DNA of 64,000 bases from Gammaproteobacteria bacterium. GTDB lineage: Bacteria > Pseudomonadota > Gammaproteobacteria > Nitrosococcales > Methylophagaceae. The translations under genes were made by a program, and so were the position numbers. Of this stretch, positions 34,693 to 43,617 are shown in pieces. The stretch is taken from assembly GCA_014859375.1 (NCBI GenBank), contig JACUUH010000001.1, forward strand, positions 145,131 to 209,130, in the 5' to 3' direction. Within the stretch, counting starts at the first letter, position 1. Every line of letters starts with the position of its first letter. The notes below the pieces were generated by a model. That model worked only from the letters and a program-made list of their open reading frames with translations, did no database searches and was not told the DNA's origin.

Positions 34693-36219
34693 ATGAGTGA
34701 TTTGTTAGGAGTTTTTTATACCGATGGAGGGTGTCGACCTTCCAATGGATATGGTGGCTGGGGGTTTCACGGTTATGCATATAGTTACGAGGTGGGTAAA
34801 CAAGGTACTGGTCTAAAGGATTGGCTTATAACACCAATAGGTTATGTTAAAAAGAATGCATTTACAGACATCGACCTCATTCACATTTGGGATCATATCA
34901 CTCGAGACGTAGAACACGATAATACTTTAGTTGAATCCTTGAGAACTAGAAATGTTAAAGTAGATAAATATCTAGATGGATTTGGTTCACTAGGCGATAA
35001 CTCCACTAACAATCAAGCCGAGGTTTGTGGTTTAATTAATGCAATGAAAGAAGTAGAGAAGCATTCTTTCAAAAAAGTTATGTTCTACATTGATAGTAGA
35101 TATGTTTTAGATGGTGTCACTGAATGGCATGAAAATTGGGTTAAGAACGGTTGGGTTAAATCTGATGGTAAGATGGTTTCTAATCACGAACAGTGGAAAG
35201 AGTTATTAGAGATTAAGGAAAGTCTTATTAACTCTGGTGTAGAAATCATCTTTGATTGGGTCAAGGGACACGTAGGTAACCTAGGTAATGAGAAGGCTGA
35301 TAATAATGCCACCAAGGGTGTAATAGTAAGTAAGAAGGGTCTAGAGTATAGATCTGTCAAAGAACATCCAGCTGGCGGTTATTGGAATCCTAGCGTGGAT
35401 AATAATAGAATGATCTCACATAAGGCTTGGTATTTTAACACTGGAACGGATGTATCTCCTAAAACACCTTGTGGTAAAACCATCTATCATATTGGCAAGC
35501 ACGGTAAAGATAGCGACTTCTTAGGTAAACCTATGTCCGATGCTGCGTTCTCCGTTATATTCGCTGAACATGAAGAACCTGGATTAGAAGTTGTGCGTAA
35601 AGTACAGAACTCGCTAGATGACTCAGGTCTTACATCTATTGTCATAGGTAAACTTGATAATATCAATAAACCAGCATATAGCCATGAGATCATAGCGGAG
35701 GAAGGTTTAACTCTACAACAAAAAGGTTTTAAGTTCGATCTATACACGCCGGACGATAATCAAATCACCGAAGAGTTAAGGCCTCCTCGTTTAGCTTTCA
35801 ACGTTGTTGAAATAATGAATACTCTAGAATCTATACTTTTAGACTTTATGGGCGGTAAAACACGTGAAGATTTAGTCTTTAGTGAAATCACTGACATAAT
35901 TTATGAGAGAATTAATAAGGGTTCTAAGGTAAAAAGTAAACTTTTACCTAACATAGACTCGTTGACAAAGAGTATTAGTGTTAAGGTACCCTACAATTTA
36001 TTATCCTCTCAAGGTGAGTCTAATATAAAGTTAACTCTAGGTATGGATATACCTGATAGAAATACTTTATCCGCTTTAGCAGGAAAAGACCCACAGGTTT
36101 GGGTAGTAACTTGGAGGGAATCTAAGCAGGCTTTTCGCTATGCGTCGATAGTGAAGGCTGGTAACGACTATGGTATCTGGGTTGGTTTTTACTCTAATAT
36201 TCATTTATTAACAAGTTAA
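34693..36219 (+). CDS. RNase H-like protein with long C-terminal extension
   Basis: A 508-residue protein from ATG 34693 (MSDLLGVFYTDGG). Residues 1-215 form an RNase HI domain with the catalytic set Asp11 (YTDGG), Glu110 (NQAEV), Asp134 (YIDSRYV) and Asp203 (NEKADNNA), plus His193 (KGHVGN). The 99-residue spacing from the first Asp to the Glu is about 60 longer than in E. coli RNase HI, so there is a large insertion. Residues 215-508 are an unrecognised extension, which may bind nucleic acid or a partner. Expected activity is cleavage of RNA in RNA-DNA hybrids during phage replication. Confidence 0.85.
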   Translation: MSDLLGVFYTDGGCRPSNGYGGWGFHGYAYSYEVGKQGTGLKDWLITPIGYVKKNAFTDIDLIHIWDHITRDVEHDNTLVESLRTRNVKVDKYLDGFGSLGDNSTNNQAEVCGLINAMKEVEKHSFKKVMFYIDSRYVLDGVTEWHENWVKNGWVKSDGKMVSNHEQWKELLEIKESLINSGVEIIFDWVKGHVGNLGNEKADNNATKGVIVSKKGLEYRSVKEHPAGGYWNPSVDNNRMISHKAWYFNTGTDVSPKTPCGKTIYHIGKHGKDSDFLGKPMSDAAFSVIFAEHEEPGLEVVRKVQNSLDDSGLTSIVIGKLDNINKPAYSHEIIAEEGLTLQQKGFKFDLYTPDDNQITEELRPPRLAFNVVEIMNTLESILLDFMGGKTREDLVFSEITDIIYERINKGSKVKSKLLPNIDSLTKSISVKVPYNLLSSQGESNIKLTLGMDIPDRNTLSALAGKDPQVWVVTWRESKQAFRYASIVKAGNDYGIWVGFYSNIHLLTS

Positions 36220-36226
36220 GGTTAGA

Positions 36227-36634
36227 ATGATGAATTTCATAAGAGGATCTTTACTGAAGTTACTCTCATTCTTATTGCCTAATCATGGAAAGCGAGCTGT
36301 GTTCTTAACAACTTTATTTATGGAGATATCTAAAGTATCTCCTAAACATGAAGAGATATTAGAACAACTCAACAAAGAACTTAAAATCGTTGACGATGTT
36401 AGGTCCTTTGGAGTTCCGATAAGTTTGTATAAAGTGATCTGGGGTAATAAGCATATAAACACAGATAACATTGACTGTACTCAAAAGGAACAGCAGTTAA
36501 ATGGTATCTATAGTAGAGTAGTGAAAGAATTAGCCGATTGGAGTCATTATAGCAACGATGAACAAGTTAAGCAAGAAGTTCGTCTAGTTATTATGGCCGG
36601 GATGAAAGCCCGTCAACAGTTGGCAGCAGCATAA
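36227..36634 (+). CDS. Hypothetical small helical protein
   Basis: A 135-residue, mostly alpha-helical protein starting 7 nt after the RNase H stop (an ATG at 36230 is also possible). The N-terminus is hydrophobic and basic (MNFIRGSLLKLLSFLLPNHG) but not a clear signal peptide. It ends in an Ala-rich helix. No family recognised. Probably co-expressed with RNase H. Confidence 0.5.
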   Translation: MMNFIRGSLLKLLSFLLPNHGKRAVFLTTLFMEISKVSPKHEEILEQLNKELKIVDDVRSFGVPISLYKVIWGNKHINTDNIDCTQKEQQLNGIYSRVVKELADWSHYSNDEQVKQEVRLVIMAGMKARQQLAAA

Positions 36635-36657
36635 GTTAGTATATTCCTTAAAAGGGC

Positions 36658-36686
36658 ATAAAAGGTGGGTTTAACCCACCTTTTAT
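36658..36686 (+). terminator. Bidirectional hairpin followed by TTATACCG
   Basis: A 13-bp perfect stem (ATAAAAGGTGGGT / ACCCACCTTTTAT) with loop TTA between convergent genes; the plus side continues TTATACCGTTTTTT, combining the recurring motif with a U-run. Confidence 0.85.
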
Positions 36687-36698
36687 TTATACCGTTTT

Positions 36699-37550
36699 TT
36701 ATCTTTCTATCTTTTTTATAGTGTCGTTTAATGCGACATTAAGAGAGGTAAGTTGATAAATGACCACAGAAACAAACTCTAGTTCTCTAGCACATGTGAA
36801 AGTAATTTTGTAAAGATTATCTACTGCTCTTTTAGAAACATCTTGATACTCATCTTCACTCATTATCTCATATAACTTATCTAGGTAACCACCTATCTCC
36901 TCTACCTTACTAATCAACTCACGTTTGTTAATAGTTAGAGCTTTTGAAGAAACAGTAGAGACATTCTTTAAAACATCAGCTGCGTCTTTATTAGAACTAA
37001 AGACATCACCAAATTTAGCTTCGTACTTATTACTACCTCGTTTGAAGCACTTACCTAATTTTAATGACAGACCATCTATATCGTGAGGTTCGAAGTCTTT
37101 AATGTTAACCCCACCGCCTTTCAATAGACTATCTGGGTCATTGATGTTCTCAGCTAAGTATCTGGCATAAGGGTTTAGGACTTCTTCCATAACTTTAGTG
37201 GCGGCGTCTACCGCTTTATCTAAAGCTTCTACATATTGGTTATATTTAACGTTCATTCCAGGGGGGGTGTAGACATTAGCAAGACGAATATTAATATACC
37301 CTACTTTATCTATAGCCTTCTCAAATTTCTTGGAAGGCATAACTAGGGCTGAACCAGCAAGCCATTCTTCTGAAAACTTGTTAGTTACTTCACCTTTGGT
37401 AAAAAACCCAGCGGCGCTTTTTAAGAAGTTAGTAAAACCTTCTTTTAATTTGTCGATACTTAAAAATTCTTGCGAGACTACCAAATCTATATGACCCTCT
37501 GCAGAGATATTAGGTGAGGTTTGGTTGTCTGGTAGCTTATTATCGGACAT
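36699..37550 (-). CDS. Hypothetical protein
   Basis: About 283 residues; the ATG at 37550 (MSDNKLPD), preceded by AAGGAAAATAT, is preferred over the ORF's earlier codon. The protein is mostly helical with Lys-rich stretches, contains a FTNFLKSAAGFFTKGEV segment near residue 45 and a C-terminal helical bundle (TFTCARELEFVSVVIYQLTS). No signal peptide or catalytic motif. The gap before it holds a minus-strand TTATGG 45 nt upstream. Function unknown. Confidence 0.5.
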   Translation of the reverse strand: MSDNKLPDNQTSPNISAEGHIDLVVSQEFLSIDKLKEGFTNFLKSAAGFFTKGEVTNKFSEEWLAGSALVMPSKKFEKAIDKVGYINIRLANVYTPPGMNVKYNQYVEALDKAVDAATKVMEEVLNPYARYLAENINDPDSLLKGGGVNIKDFEPHDIDGLSLKLGKCFKRGSNKYEAKFGDVFSSNKDAADVLKNVSTVSSKALTINKRELISKVEEIGGYLDKLYEIMSEDEYQDVSKRAVDNLYKITFTCARELEFVSVVIYQLTSLNVALNDTIKKIER

Positions 37551-37661
37551 ATATTTTCCTTTTGTATTCCATTGATGTTTATAACTAGACCATAAAATTA
37601 AACATTTAAACAATATAGTCTGAAAACAATTTAATATTAAATAAATATTGGGAGATGTTAC

Positions 37662-39092
37662 GTGAGTTCCTTAAAAAAGTTTAACCGGTCGCCATTGATT
37701 AGACCGCTGCTCAATGTTGGGTGTCTTTTTGACATACCTACTGGTGTTTACTTAAAAGGCAAACATGGTGAGAATATCCTTAATGCGGGTCTTCCACACA
37801 TTACTGGCATTGTGGGTAGAGGTAACACATTTAAATCTACTATTGCCCATTTCATGAATCTAAGATCTTTGGATAGACACCGAGCTGCAGAAGATATCAT
37901 CTACGATACCGAAGTTAGTTTGTCTTTAGCTCGTTTAAGACAATTATCCACCAACATGACATTCTTACCATTTGAAGATTTCGAAGACGAAGACTCTCGA
38001 ATTGTACTAACGGATAAAACTCAAGAGTTGGGTAGTGCCTGGTTTGAAAAGTACAAAGAGGTGATGCGTGATAGAGCTAAAGATAAAACCACTATCAAGA
38101 CTACACCTTTTATAAACAAAGATGGCGAGTATGTTAAAGGTATTTATCCTTTCTTGGGTGAACTAGATTCCTTCAGTCAAATGAGTATTGAAGCTGTAGA
38201 GACTCTATTAGATAAAGGACAAATTGGTGACTCCAAGTTAAACACTGAAGCTTTGAAAGAAGGTGCTGCTAAATCTCAGTTGATGGTTCAGCTTCCAGGA
38301 TTAACCGGAATGGGCGGTGGTTATCTAGTGATGACGGCGCACGTAGGTGATGAACACCAGTTAGATCCCTATGCTCCTCCTTCTAAGAAATTAGCTTTTT
38401 TAAAAGGTAAGTCTAAGATTAAACGTGTGCCTGAAAACTTCACGTTCCTTACAAACAACTTATGGTACTGCGCTAATGCGACAGTATTAATAAACCAAGC
38501 TAACAAAACACCCGAGTATCCTAGAGGTCCTGAGGATGATTTGAAAGGCGATACAGATTTAATGATCGTTACCATTCAAAACCTTAGAGCTAAAACAGGC
38601 CCTACAGGTATTCCATTTGAATTAGTAATTTCACAAAGTGAAGGTGTTCACGTTGGTCTATCCGAATTCAATTACATCAAAAATCATGGCCGTTATGGGT
38701 TAGGTGGCCACGATAGAAGTTACTATCTTGAATTAGTCCCTGATATCAGCCTACAGCGCACCACAGTGCGTTCTAAGATTGATGAGAGTCCAAAGTTACG
38801 TCGTGCTTTAGAAATCGCCTCAGAGATGTGTCAAATTAAGAATTTGTGGCATCACTTCCCTAAAGAGCTATTATGTAGTCCAAAAGAACTATATGACGAC
38901 CTCGTCAAAAAGGGATATGATTGGGAGCTTCTACTAGATACTCGCGGTTACTGGATGTTTGAAGAAGATATTACAAAGGAAGATAAACCTTTCTTATCTA
39001 CTTTAGACTTAATGGAAATGAGAGTTGGAAAATACCACCCCTATTGGTACCCAACAAGTAAAGATAAAATGAAAAAATTAGAGGATAAGTAA
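37662..39092 (+). CDS. RecA-like ATPase (UvsX-like recombinase or relative)
   Basis: A 476-residue protein starting at GTG 37662 after GGGAG. A P-loop is seen near residues 52-60 (GRGNTFKST) after HITGIV, in the position typical of the RecA/UvsX/RadA superfamily; a loop DTEVSLSLARL follows. GYLVMTAHVGDE near residue 223 may be the strand carrying Walker B and the following loop. phiKZ-related phages are known to carry a divergent UvsX-like protein. The length (476) exceeds RecA (about 350), with extra C-terminal sequence (about residues 350-476). The stop overlaps the next ATG (TAATG). Strand exchange is the likely role, but only the ATPase fold is well supported. Confidence 0.7.
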   Translation: MSSLKKFNRSPLIRPLLNVGCLFDIPTGVYLKGKHGENILNAGLPHITGIVGRGNTFKSTIAHFMNLRSLDRHRAAEDIIYDTEVSLSLARLRQLSTNMTFLPFEDFEDEDSRIVLTDKTQELGSAWFEKYKEVMRDRAKDKTTIKTTPFINKDGEYVKGIYPFLGELDSFSQMSIEAVETLLDKGQIGDSKLNTEALKEGAAKSQLMVQLPGLTGMGGGYLVMTAHVGDEHQLDPYAPPSKKLAFLKGKSKIKRVPENFTFLTNNLWYCANATVLINQANKTPEYPRGPEDDLKGDTDLMIVTIQNLRAKTGPTGIPFELVISQSEGVHVGLSEFNYIKNHGRYGLGGHDRSYYLELVPDISLQRTTVRSKIDESPKLRRALEIASEMCQIKNLWHHFPKELLCSPKELYDDLVKKGYDWELLLDTRGYWMFEEDITKEDKPFLSTLDLMEMRVGKYHPYWYPTSKDKMKKLEDK

Positions 39093-39586
39093 TGAGTCAA
39101 GTGAAACTAATAGTCACGGGTACTAAGACATTTGAAAATAAGAAGCTGGTTATTCAGGTTCTTAATGACATGAAATCTAAAATCTCAGAATTAGAAGTTG
39201 TGACAGGTGCCGACAAAGGTCCTGAAACAATGGCAGCTGAATGGGCTGAATATAATAACACACCCTCTAAAATTTTCAAAGTTAACTGGAAAGATATTAA
39301 CGTTGAAGGTGCTGATGTTGCGGAAGGACCTTACGGTAAATATAATCGTAAAGCAGGTGTTGCAAGAAACAGAGAAATGGTTGAGTACGGAACTCATCTA
39401 TTGGCATTTTGGGACGGTGAAGACATCGGCACTAAAATTCTAATTGAGTTCGCTAAGAAGGCCAACCTTAAAATTAAAATCTTCATCATTGAAGGCGATA
39501 ACATTAGACCTCAGGAAGATGAACAACCTGAAGTAGAATTAAAAGCTGAAGCCACTATGGACGATGATGACGACCTAGGTTTTTGA
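39092..39586 (+). CDS. SLOG-superfamily protein (DUF2493-like)
   Basis: A 164-residue protein with LIVTGTKTFENKKLV at the N-terminus, VVTGADKGPETMAAEWAEYN, GKYNRKAGVARNREMVEYG and THLLAFWDGEDIGTKILIEF, the layout of the YspA/DUF2493 branch of the SLOG fold, which has a Rossmann-like nucleotide-binding site. The C-terminus is an acidic tail (DDDDDLGF) like that of T4-type single-strand binding or accessory proteins. It is translationally coupled to the RecA-like gene. SLOG proteins are proposed to bind nucleotide-derived ligands; the ligand here is unknown. Confidence 0.7.
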   Translation: MSQVKLIVTGTKTFENKKLVIQVLNDMKSKISELEVVTGADKGPETMAAEWAEYNNTPSKIFKVNWKDINVEGADVAEGPYGKYNRKAGVARNREMVEYGTHLLAFWDGEDIGTKILIEFAKKANLKIKIFIIEGDNIRPQEDEQPEVELKAEATMDDDDDLGF

Positions 39587-39600
39587 TAACGGAGTTTTGA

Positions 39601-39909
39601 ATGGGAATATGTCAAAATGAACTAGATCTTAATTTTGAGATCGCAAAAAGGTTAGAACCTTATGGGAAGGAGGTGGTTGATGCTTGGCTAAGCCACTCCC
39701 CCATTAATGGTGCGTCGCACGTTGACTCTGACCTCATCGTAGTTAATACGTTCCTACGCATTCAGCTAGGTTCACTCAATGTAAATACGGTGGAAATCAG
39801 AAGTTATCTAAACGACTCTATCCCTGTCAACATTTGGCTTAAAGGTTTTTCCGAAGCTATCGCACCTTTCTTAGCAAGAGAAGGTTTGCCAGCATGGACA
39901 AAACATTAG
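39601..39909 (+). CDS. Hypothetical small protein
   Basis: A 102-residue protein with no recognised domain, in the operon downstream of the SLOG-like gene. It overlaps the start of the next gene by 16 nt. Composition is normal and predicted mixed alpha/beta. Confidence 0.45.
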   Translation: MGICQNELDLNFEIAKRLEPYGKEVVDAWLSHSPINGASHVDSDLIVVNTFLRIQLGSLNVNTVEIRSYLNDSIPVNIWLKGFSEAIAPFLAREGLPAWTKH

Positions 39910-40211
39910 TAATAACAGGTAAAGTACCTGACGGAATGACCTTATCAGCTTCTTATAGGTTAGAAAGAAACACATGTTTCGATAAGGTCGTAGTTATGGG
40001 CTGCGACCATAATCTACAAGAAGTAGTTAGGGATTATTTCCCAGATAGTAAATTGACGTTCTATCCCTTGTTTGACATTGGTTATATAGAAAAGAATGAT
40101 CTTCCAGTCCTAATTTATACAGGACCTAAAATGGAAGACATAAAAGATATTTTAATTTCTGTGTCAGGATCAAGCATAGATTTCAACATACACTGTTGTC
40201 AAATAGACTAA
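39894..40211 (+). CDS. Hypothetical small protein
   Basis: A 105-residue protein starting inside the end of the previous gene in another frame, with AGAAGG upstream of its ATG as a ribosome-binding site. It has alternating short strands and helices (VVVMGCDHNLQEVVRDYF; PVLIYTGPKMEDIKDILI) that look like a small alpha/beta fold. No family recognised. Confidence 0.5.
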   Translation: MDKTLVITGKVPDGMTLSASYRLERNTCFDKVVVMGCDHNLQEVVRDYFPDSKLTFYPLFDIGYIEKNDLPVLIYTGPKMEDIKDILISVSGSSIDFNIHCCQID

Positions 40212-40239
40212 CAAAAAAAAACGAAGAAGGCGGATTAAT

Positions 40240-40587
40240 ATGTTAAGTACCAATGTTAAAGCTCTTATCAAAAAGAAATTTGTTAAACCGTATAGACGGT
40301 TTAAACATTGGGTTAAGCCTTCTTATCTTAGATTAGAAGTGTATGACGATTGGGATGTTGTTTGGTCAGGTAAAAGCACCAAAGATTTATACGGTGGGAG
40401 AGAATTGTTTAGTTTATTAAGCGAAGATCTATATTACTCTATTGCTTTTAAACAATACGGTAAGACTAGATTCTTAGAGGTGAATAGAACATTCGTATTG
40501 CACAGCATGACTTTAAATGGTGCTTGTACTGATGCCGATTGGTTTCAACAACACATCAATAGATCGCTTAGAAAAAGGTGGTTTTAA
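40240..40587 (+). CDS. Hypothetical small protein
   Basis: A 115-residue basic protein (KKKFVKPYRRFKHWVKPSYL at the N-terminus) with GAAGGCGG before its ATG. The stop overlaps the ATG of the RNA polymerase beta C-terminal gene (TAATG), so the two are translationally coupled and may act together, but no motif supports a specific role. Confidence 0.55.
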   Translation: MLSTNVKALIKKKFVKPYRRFKHWVKPSYLRLEVYDDWDVVWSGKSTKDLYGGRELFSLLSEDLYYSIAFKQYGKTRFLEVNRTFVLHSMTLNGACTDADWFQQHINRSLRKRWF

Positions 40588-41264
40588 TGGCTAACAGAAA
40601 AAAAGCTACAGAAACGATACTTGAGTACGTTGAGAAGATTTACCCAGGTGGTGGTAATAAAGAAATGTACGAAACTATACTGGCTAAAATGTCAGATAAA
40701 CAATTCGATGCTTACATGAAGAAGTTAGCCTCTGGTGAAGAAACTTTATTCATGGTGGCGCCGAACCTATCTAAAGCTCGCCTTAGTGTAGAACGTAATA
40801 TTAAAATAGCTAAAGAATTGGGACACGAATTCTTTCAAAGACTTTGGTTAACCGATGATGTAACGGGTGAAGCTTATCTCACCCCCATTCCTTATTTAGT
40901 TATAGATCTACCTCTTAGAAGACAAGCGCAACTTTTAAGTAAGAAATCTAGCATACCTCAAAATAATGATCAGGTGGATGAACTTACAGGTCAATACTCT
41001 GGTAAACCCAGGGGCGCCAGTTTATCATTCCCTGAGCTACAGACTCTCTATGCTCAAGGTTTGGAAAAGACTATAGAAGAGTTGATTAAATTCAGAGGTG
41101 GTGATGAAGATGCTTTCAGAGCTATGAACAAAGCTATGATAGATGGTGGAGCTGTTAGTCTAGATCAGATATCAAGTAAAATTAATAGCAATGTTAAAAG
41201 TACTCAAACTTTATCAACTATTTTGAAAGCTATGCATTTGGATAACACGCTACTTAATAAGTAA
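40587..41264 (+). CDS. RNA polymerase beta subunit, C-terminal part (phiKZ virion RNAP gp149-like)
   Basis: A 225-residue protein; ATG 40587 (MANRKK) overlaps the previous stop and follows AAAAAGGTGG. Residues about 95-195 match the C-terminal end of RpoB: TPIPYLVIDLPLRRQAQ, then TGQYSGKPRGASLSFPELQT aligns with bacterial GG..FGEMEVWALE, followed by LYAQGLEKTIEELIKFRGGD (AYGAAYTLQEML.. KSDD) and a final AMIDGG. In bacteria this region forms the clamp base that contacts beta-prime. The large beta subunit at 56189 stops just before this region, so the two together make one beta. Such a split is known for phiKZ-type virion polymerases. Confidence 0.75.
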   Translation: MANRKKATETILEYVEKIYPGGGNKEMYETILAKMSDKQFDAYMKKLASGEETLFMVAPNLSKARLSVERNIKIAKELGHEFFQRLWLTDDVTGEAYLTPIPYLVIDLPLRRQAQLLSKKSSIPQNNDQVDELTGQYSGKPRGASLSFPELQTLYAQGLEKTIEELIKFRGGDEDAFRAMNKAMIDGGAVSLDQISSKINSNVKSTQTLSTILKAMHLDNTLLNK

Positions 41265-41283
41265 TAGAAAGGAATGGCGAAAA

Positions 41284-41817
41284 ATGATAGACTCATTACC
41301 CTTAAAACACAGAATAAATAACGATGGGTTAGACACCATTCAAGTAGTAGAAATATTCAAAGGTATAGTGGTTACTAAGTTAGATGAAAGTTTAGTATAT
41401 TCGGTAACGGTGGATGAACAACTCGAGAAAACTAAAAGAATCACCAACTTTATTCTCACTATTCAGAATGACGTTAGGTTATATACCTCTAACGTGGACT
41501 CAATACAGAAACTTTGGGAAACTATTAGACAAGACGAAGATATATTAGACTTTGTAATGGATATAAAGAATATCCTTTTCTTCAGTATAACTTCTCGCAA
41601 TGTTAATCTTCTTATTGACGAATTAGCAAAGACTCATTCAAATTATGATTCTAATAGCGTAATGGATGAAGATACTAATTATAGATTACATAATGAAGAA
41701 GGTCTCAGAGATTTGTTAAACGCAAACAAATGGGTAACACCTTTGTTTTTATTAAAACATGTTTCTTTTACCAAACAAGTTCTTAATTTGCGGGATATAG
41801 AAAAAACCAAGAATTAA
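41284..41817 (+). CDS. Hypothetical protein
   Basis: A 177-residue protein, mostly helical in the second half, 19 nt after the RNA polymerase fragment gene with AAAGGAATGGCGAAAA before the ATG. No family, membrane segment or catalytic motif is recognised. It is co-oriented and close to the next gene, so likely in one operon. Confidence 0.5.
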   Translation: MIDSLPLKHRINNDGLDTIQVVEIFKGIVVTKLDESLVYSVTVDEQLEKTKRITNFILTIQNDVRLYTSNVDSIQKLWETIRQDEDILDFVMDIKNILFFSITSRNVNLLIDELAKTHSNYDSNSVMDEDTNYRLHNEEGLRDLLNANKWVTPLFLLKHVSFTKQVLNLRDIEKTKN

Positions 41818-41832
41818 GAAAGGATGTCAAAT

Positions 41833-42552
41833 ATGAGTGATGCTCTAAAGAAAGTTCTGGTAGACTTGGATTCAATTTTAGATACGCGCATTAGTGTTTT
41901 GGCTAAAATGAATTCAGATGTCGCATCAGAGTTTGTTTCCGGCGACGACTACTTTAATAGAGATAGCGATAACTTTGAAAAGTTGGCTGAGGGTAGAGTT
42001 AAGTTAGATGACTTTAAGGATCAATATTCTAAACGAGACAAAGAGATACTAGCTTACTCTAGACCGACCGATGTATTAGCTATTTTAAATGAAATGGCTT
42101 TAGAGATAGAAAAGCAAAAGTTAGAGACTCCGGATGTCGAAGGTTTTGTTCTTTACGTTAATTACTTCCCATATTCATTAACTGAAGATGAGAAAGAAAT
42201 GTTCATCACTTCTATTATGACCTACGTTGGTATAGAAAGTGAAGTTAGAATGATTAGCTTACCCACTAAAGATTTGAAACCTTCTTATATTAAAGAAAAT
42301 TACGATGGTGTAGTGATGTATAACTTAGACGAGTGGCTAGTACTACATTCTAAAGAGTTAAACAAAGTACTGCTACCTAGAGTAGCTTTCTTTTGCCCGG
42401 CTCTTTTAATAAAAGAACCCGAGAGTTTAGAAGACTTAAAGATAGAAGGGTTAGAAGGGTTAAGTCCTTTCGTTGCTCTAGAAATGTTAATGGTTGAAAG
42501 GATTAATTTAAATTTCTTAAAACCTAAACAGTTTTCCATAATGACAGTATAA
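41833..42552 (+). CDS. Hypothetical protein
   Basis: About 239 residues from ATG 41833, which lies 8 nt after AAAGGA; the ATG 9 nt earlier sits too close to that site. The protein has helical N- and C-terminal parts and a central beta/alpha stretch (VEGFVLYVNYFPYSLTEDEK). No domain is recognised. It ends at a hairpin between convergent genes. Confidence 0.5.
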   Translation: MSDALKKVLVDLDSILDTRISVLAKMNSDVASEFVSGDDYFNRDSDNFEKLAEGRVKLDDFKDQYSKRDKEILAYSRPTDVLAILNEMALEIEKQKLETPDVEGFVLYVNYFPYSLTEDEKEMFITSIMTYVGIESEVRMISLPTKDLKPSYIKENYDGVVMYNLDEWLVLHSKELNKVLLPRVAFFCPALLIKEPESLEDLKIEGLEGLSPFVALEMLMVERINLNFLKPKQFSIMTV

Positions 42553-42553
42553 A

Positions 42554-42583
42554 TAATGATAAGGGAACTAACCCTTATCATTA
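42554..42583 (+). terminator. Bidirectional hairpin terminator
   Basis: A 12-bp perfect stem (TAATGATAAGGG / CCCTTATCATTA) with a 6-nt loop between convergent genes; the minus side is followed by TTTATACTG, close to the recurring motif. Confidence 0.8.
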
Positions 42584-42588
42584 ATCTA

Positions 42589-43047
42589 TTAGTCTTCAAA
42601 CTTCTCGCTGAAAGTTTTATAAGTCTCAGTTGATAACCCTATGTCAGTCTCTCCAGGTAAAGGGGAGACTTCTGGTAATTTTTCTGTCTCTATCGAAGGT
42701 ATTTTTGTACCTCCCTCTGGAGCTTGATCCATGAAAGGGTTTTGAGAGCCAAAACGAGAAGACAAACCAGCGATAGCTTGAGCTACCAATGCATCAGATG
42801 CAGACTGTTTCTCAGACGCCCCAATTTTCTTATTACCTAATGCAGCCTTATCCATATCTGACAGGGCGGTTAAAAGAACTCTCTGTTCTTTCGGATCACT
42901 AGGTAGTTTACCATTTGGGTCGTGTAGAGATTTAACTAATTTCAATCTGGTACTTTGAGTAAACTTTAACAGATCGTCGTCGGTCAGTGATGTAATATTA
43001 TTATCGTCACTCCCTAACAATTCTTTAAGTTGTTTATTGTCAGACAT
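42589..43047 (-). CDS. Hypothetical small helical protein
   Basis: A 152-residue protein: a helical N-terminal ~95 residues (LLKFTQSTRLKLVKSLHDPN; KEQRVLLTALSDMDKAALGN) and a Pro/Gly/Glu-rich, probably flexible C-terminus. The helical part faintly recalls small DNA-packaging or scaffolding proteins, but there is no decisive motif. AGGAGAC precedes the ATG. Single-gene minus unit between plus-strand genes. Confidence 0.5.
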   Translation of the reverse strand: MSDNKQLKELLGSDDNNITSLTDDDLLKFTQSTRLKLVKSLHDPNGKLPSDPKEQRVLLTALSDMDKAALGNKKIGASEKQSASDALVAQAIAGLSSRFGSQNPFMDQAPEGGTKIPSIETEKLPEVSPLPGETDIGLSTETYKTFSEKFED

Positions 43048-43116
43048 TTTGTCTCCTAAGTAAAAAAATTTCAGTTACATACTATCTAAAGGATATCAAG
43101 AATTAAGGAGTTTGTT

Positions 43117-43614
43117 TTGATCAGAGCGATCAGATACCTTATGTTTAGAAGAAGGTTCTTAAAGAATATAAAAGAAGTGGAAGAGGTAGATTTCCTGTCT
43201 CTGTATAAAGCACTCATGAGCATTGATTCTAAACATTTGGGACACTATACCCCCCACATAGGATTTAAGATAAAAATATCTGTTCATTATCCTAACATTA
43301 TCAGATTAATAAATTCTGTGTCTGAGTTATCGGACATCGTTAAGAATGGAGAATTTAAAACCGTAGCTCCACCTTATTTGAATGAGAGAGTCTACTTAGA
43401 CGATTTCTTAGTAAACAACAAAGACCAACCAATAACCTTACAAAGTTCTGTAACGACACTACAACAAGTTTTTGGACAACTTGTTAATAGATACGAATCT
43501 CAAAGTGATAAGTATAAAGATTATTATAAAAGAAAATATTCTTATCTAAATGAAGATATTAAATCGTTCATAGTGGCTGTAGGAATTTTTGTTAAGAATA
43601 CCAAACCGGAGTAA
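43117..43614 (+). CDS. Hypothetical protein
   Basis: A 165-residue protein from a TTG start at 43117 that follows AAGGAG by 6-8 nt; the first ATG in frame (43141) would lose eight residues. The N-terminus is basic (IRYLMFRRRFLKNIKEVEEV), the rest mixed alpha/beta. No family recognised. Three nucleotides separate it from the next gene. Confidence 0.5.
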   Translation: MIRAIRYLMFRRRFLKNIKEVEEVDFLSLYKALMSIDSKHLGHYTPHIGFKIKISVHYPNIIRLINSVSELSDIVKNGEFKTVAPPYLNERVYLDDFLVNNKDQPITLQSSVTTLQQVFGQLVNRYESQSDKYKDYYKRKYSYLNEDIKSFIVAVGIFVKNTKPE

Positions 43615-43617
43615 CCC

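Noticed and set aside
42589..43047. Small terminase subunit
   Set aside because: The helical part is only vaguely similar; there is no large terminase beside it and no DNA-binding motif, so it is left as hypothetical.
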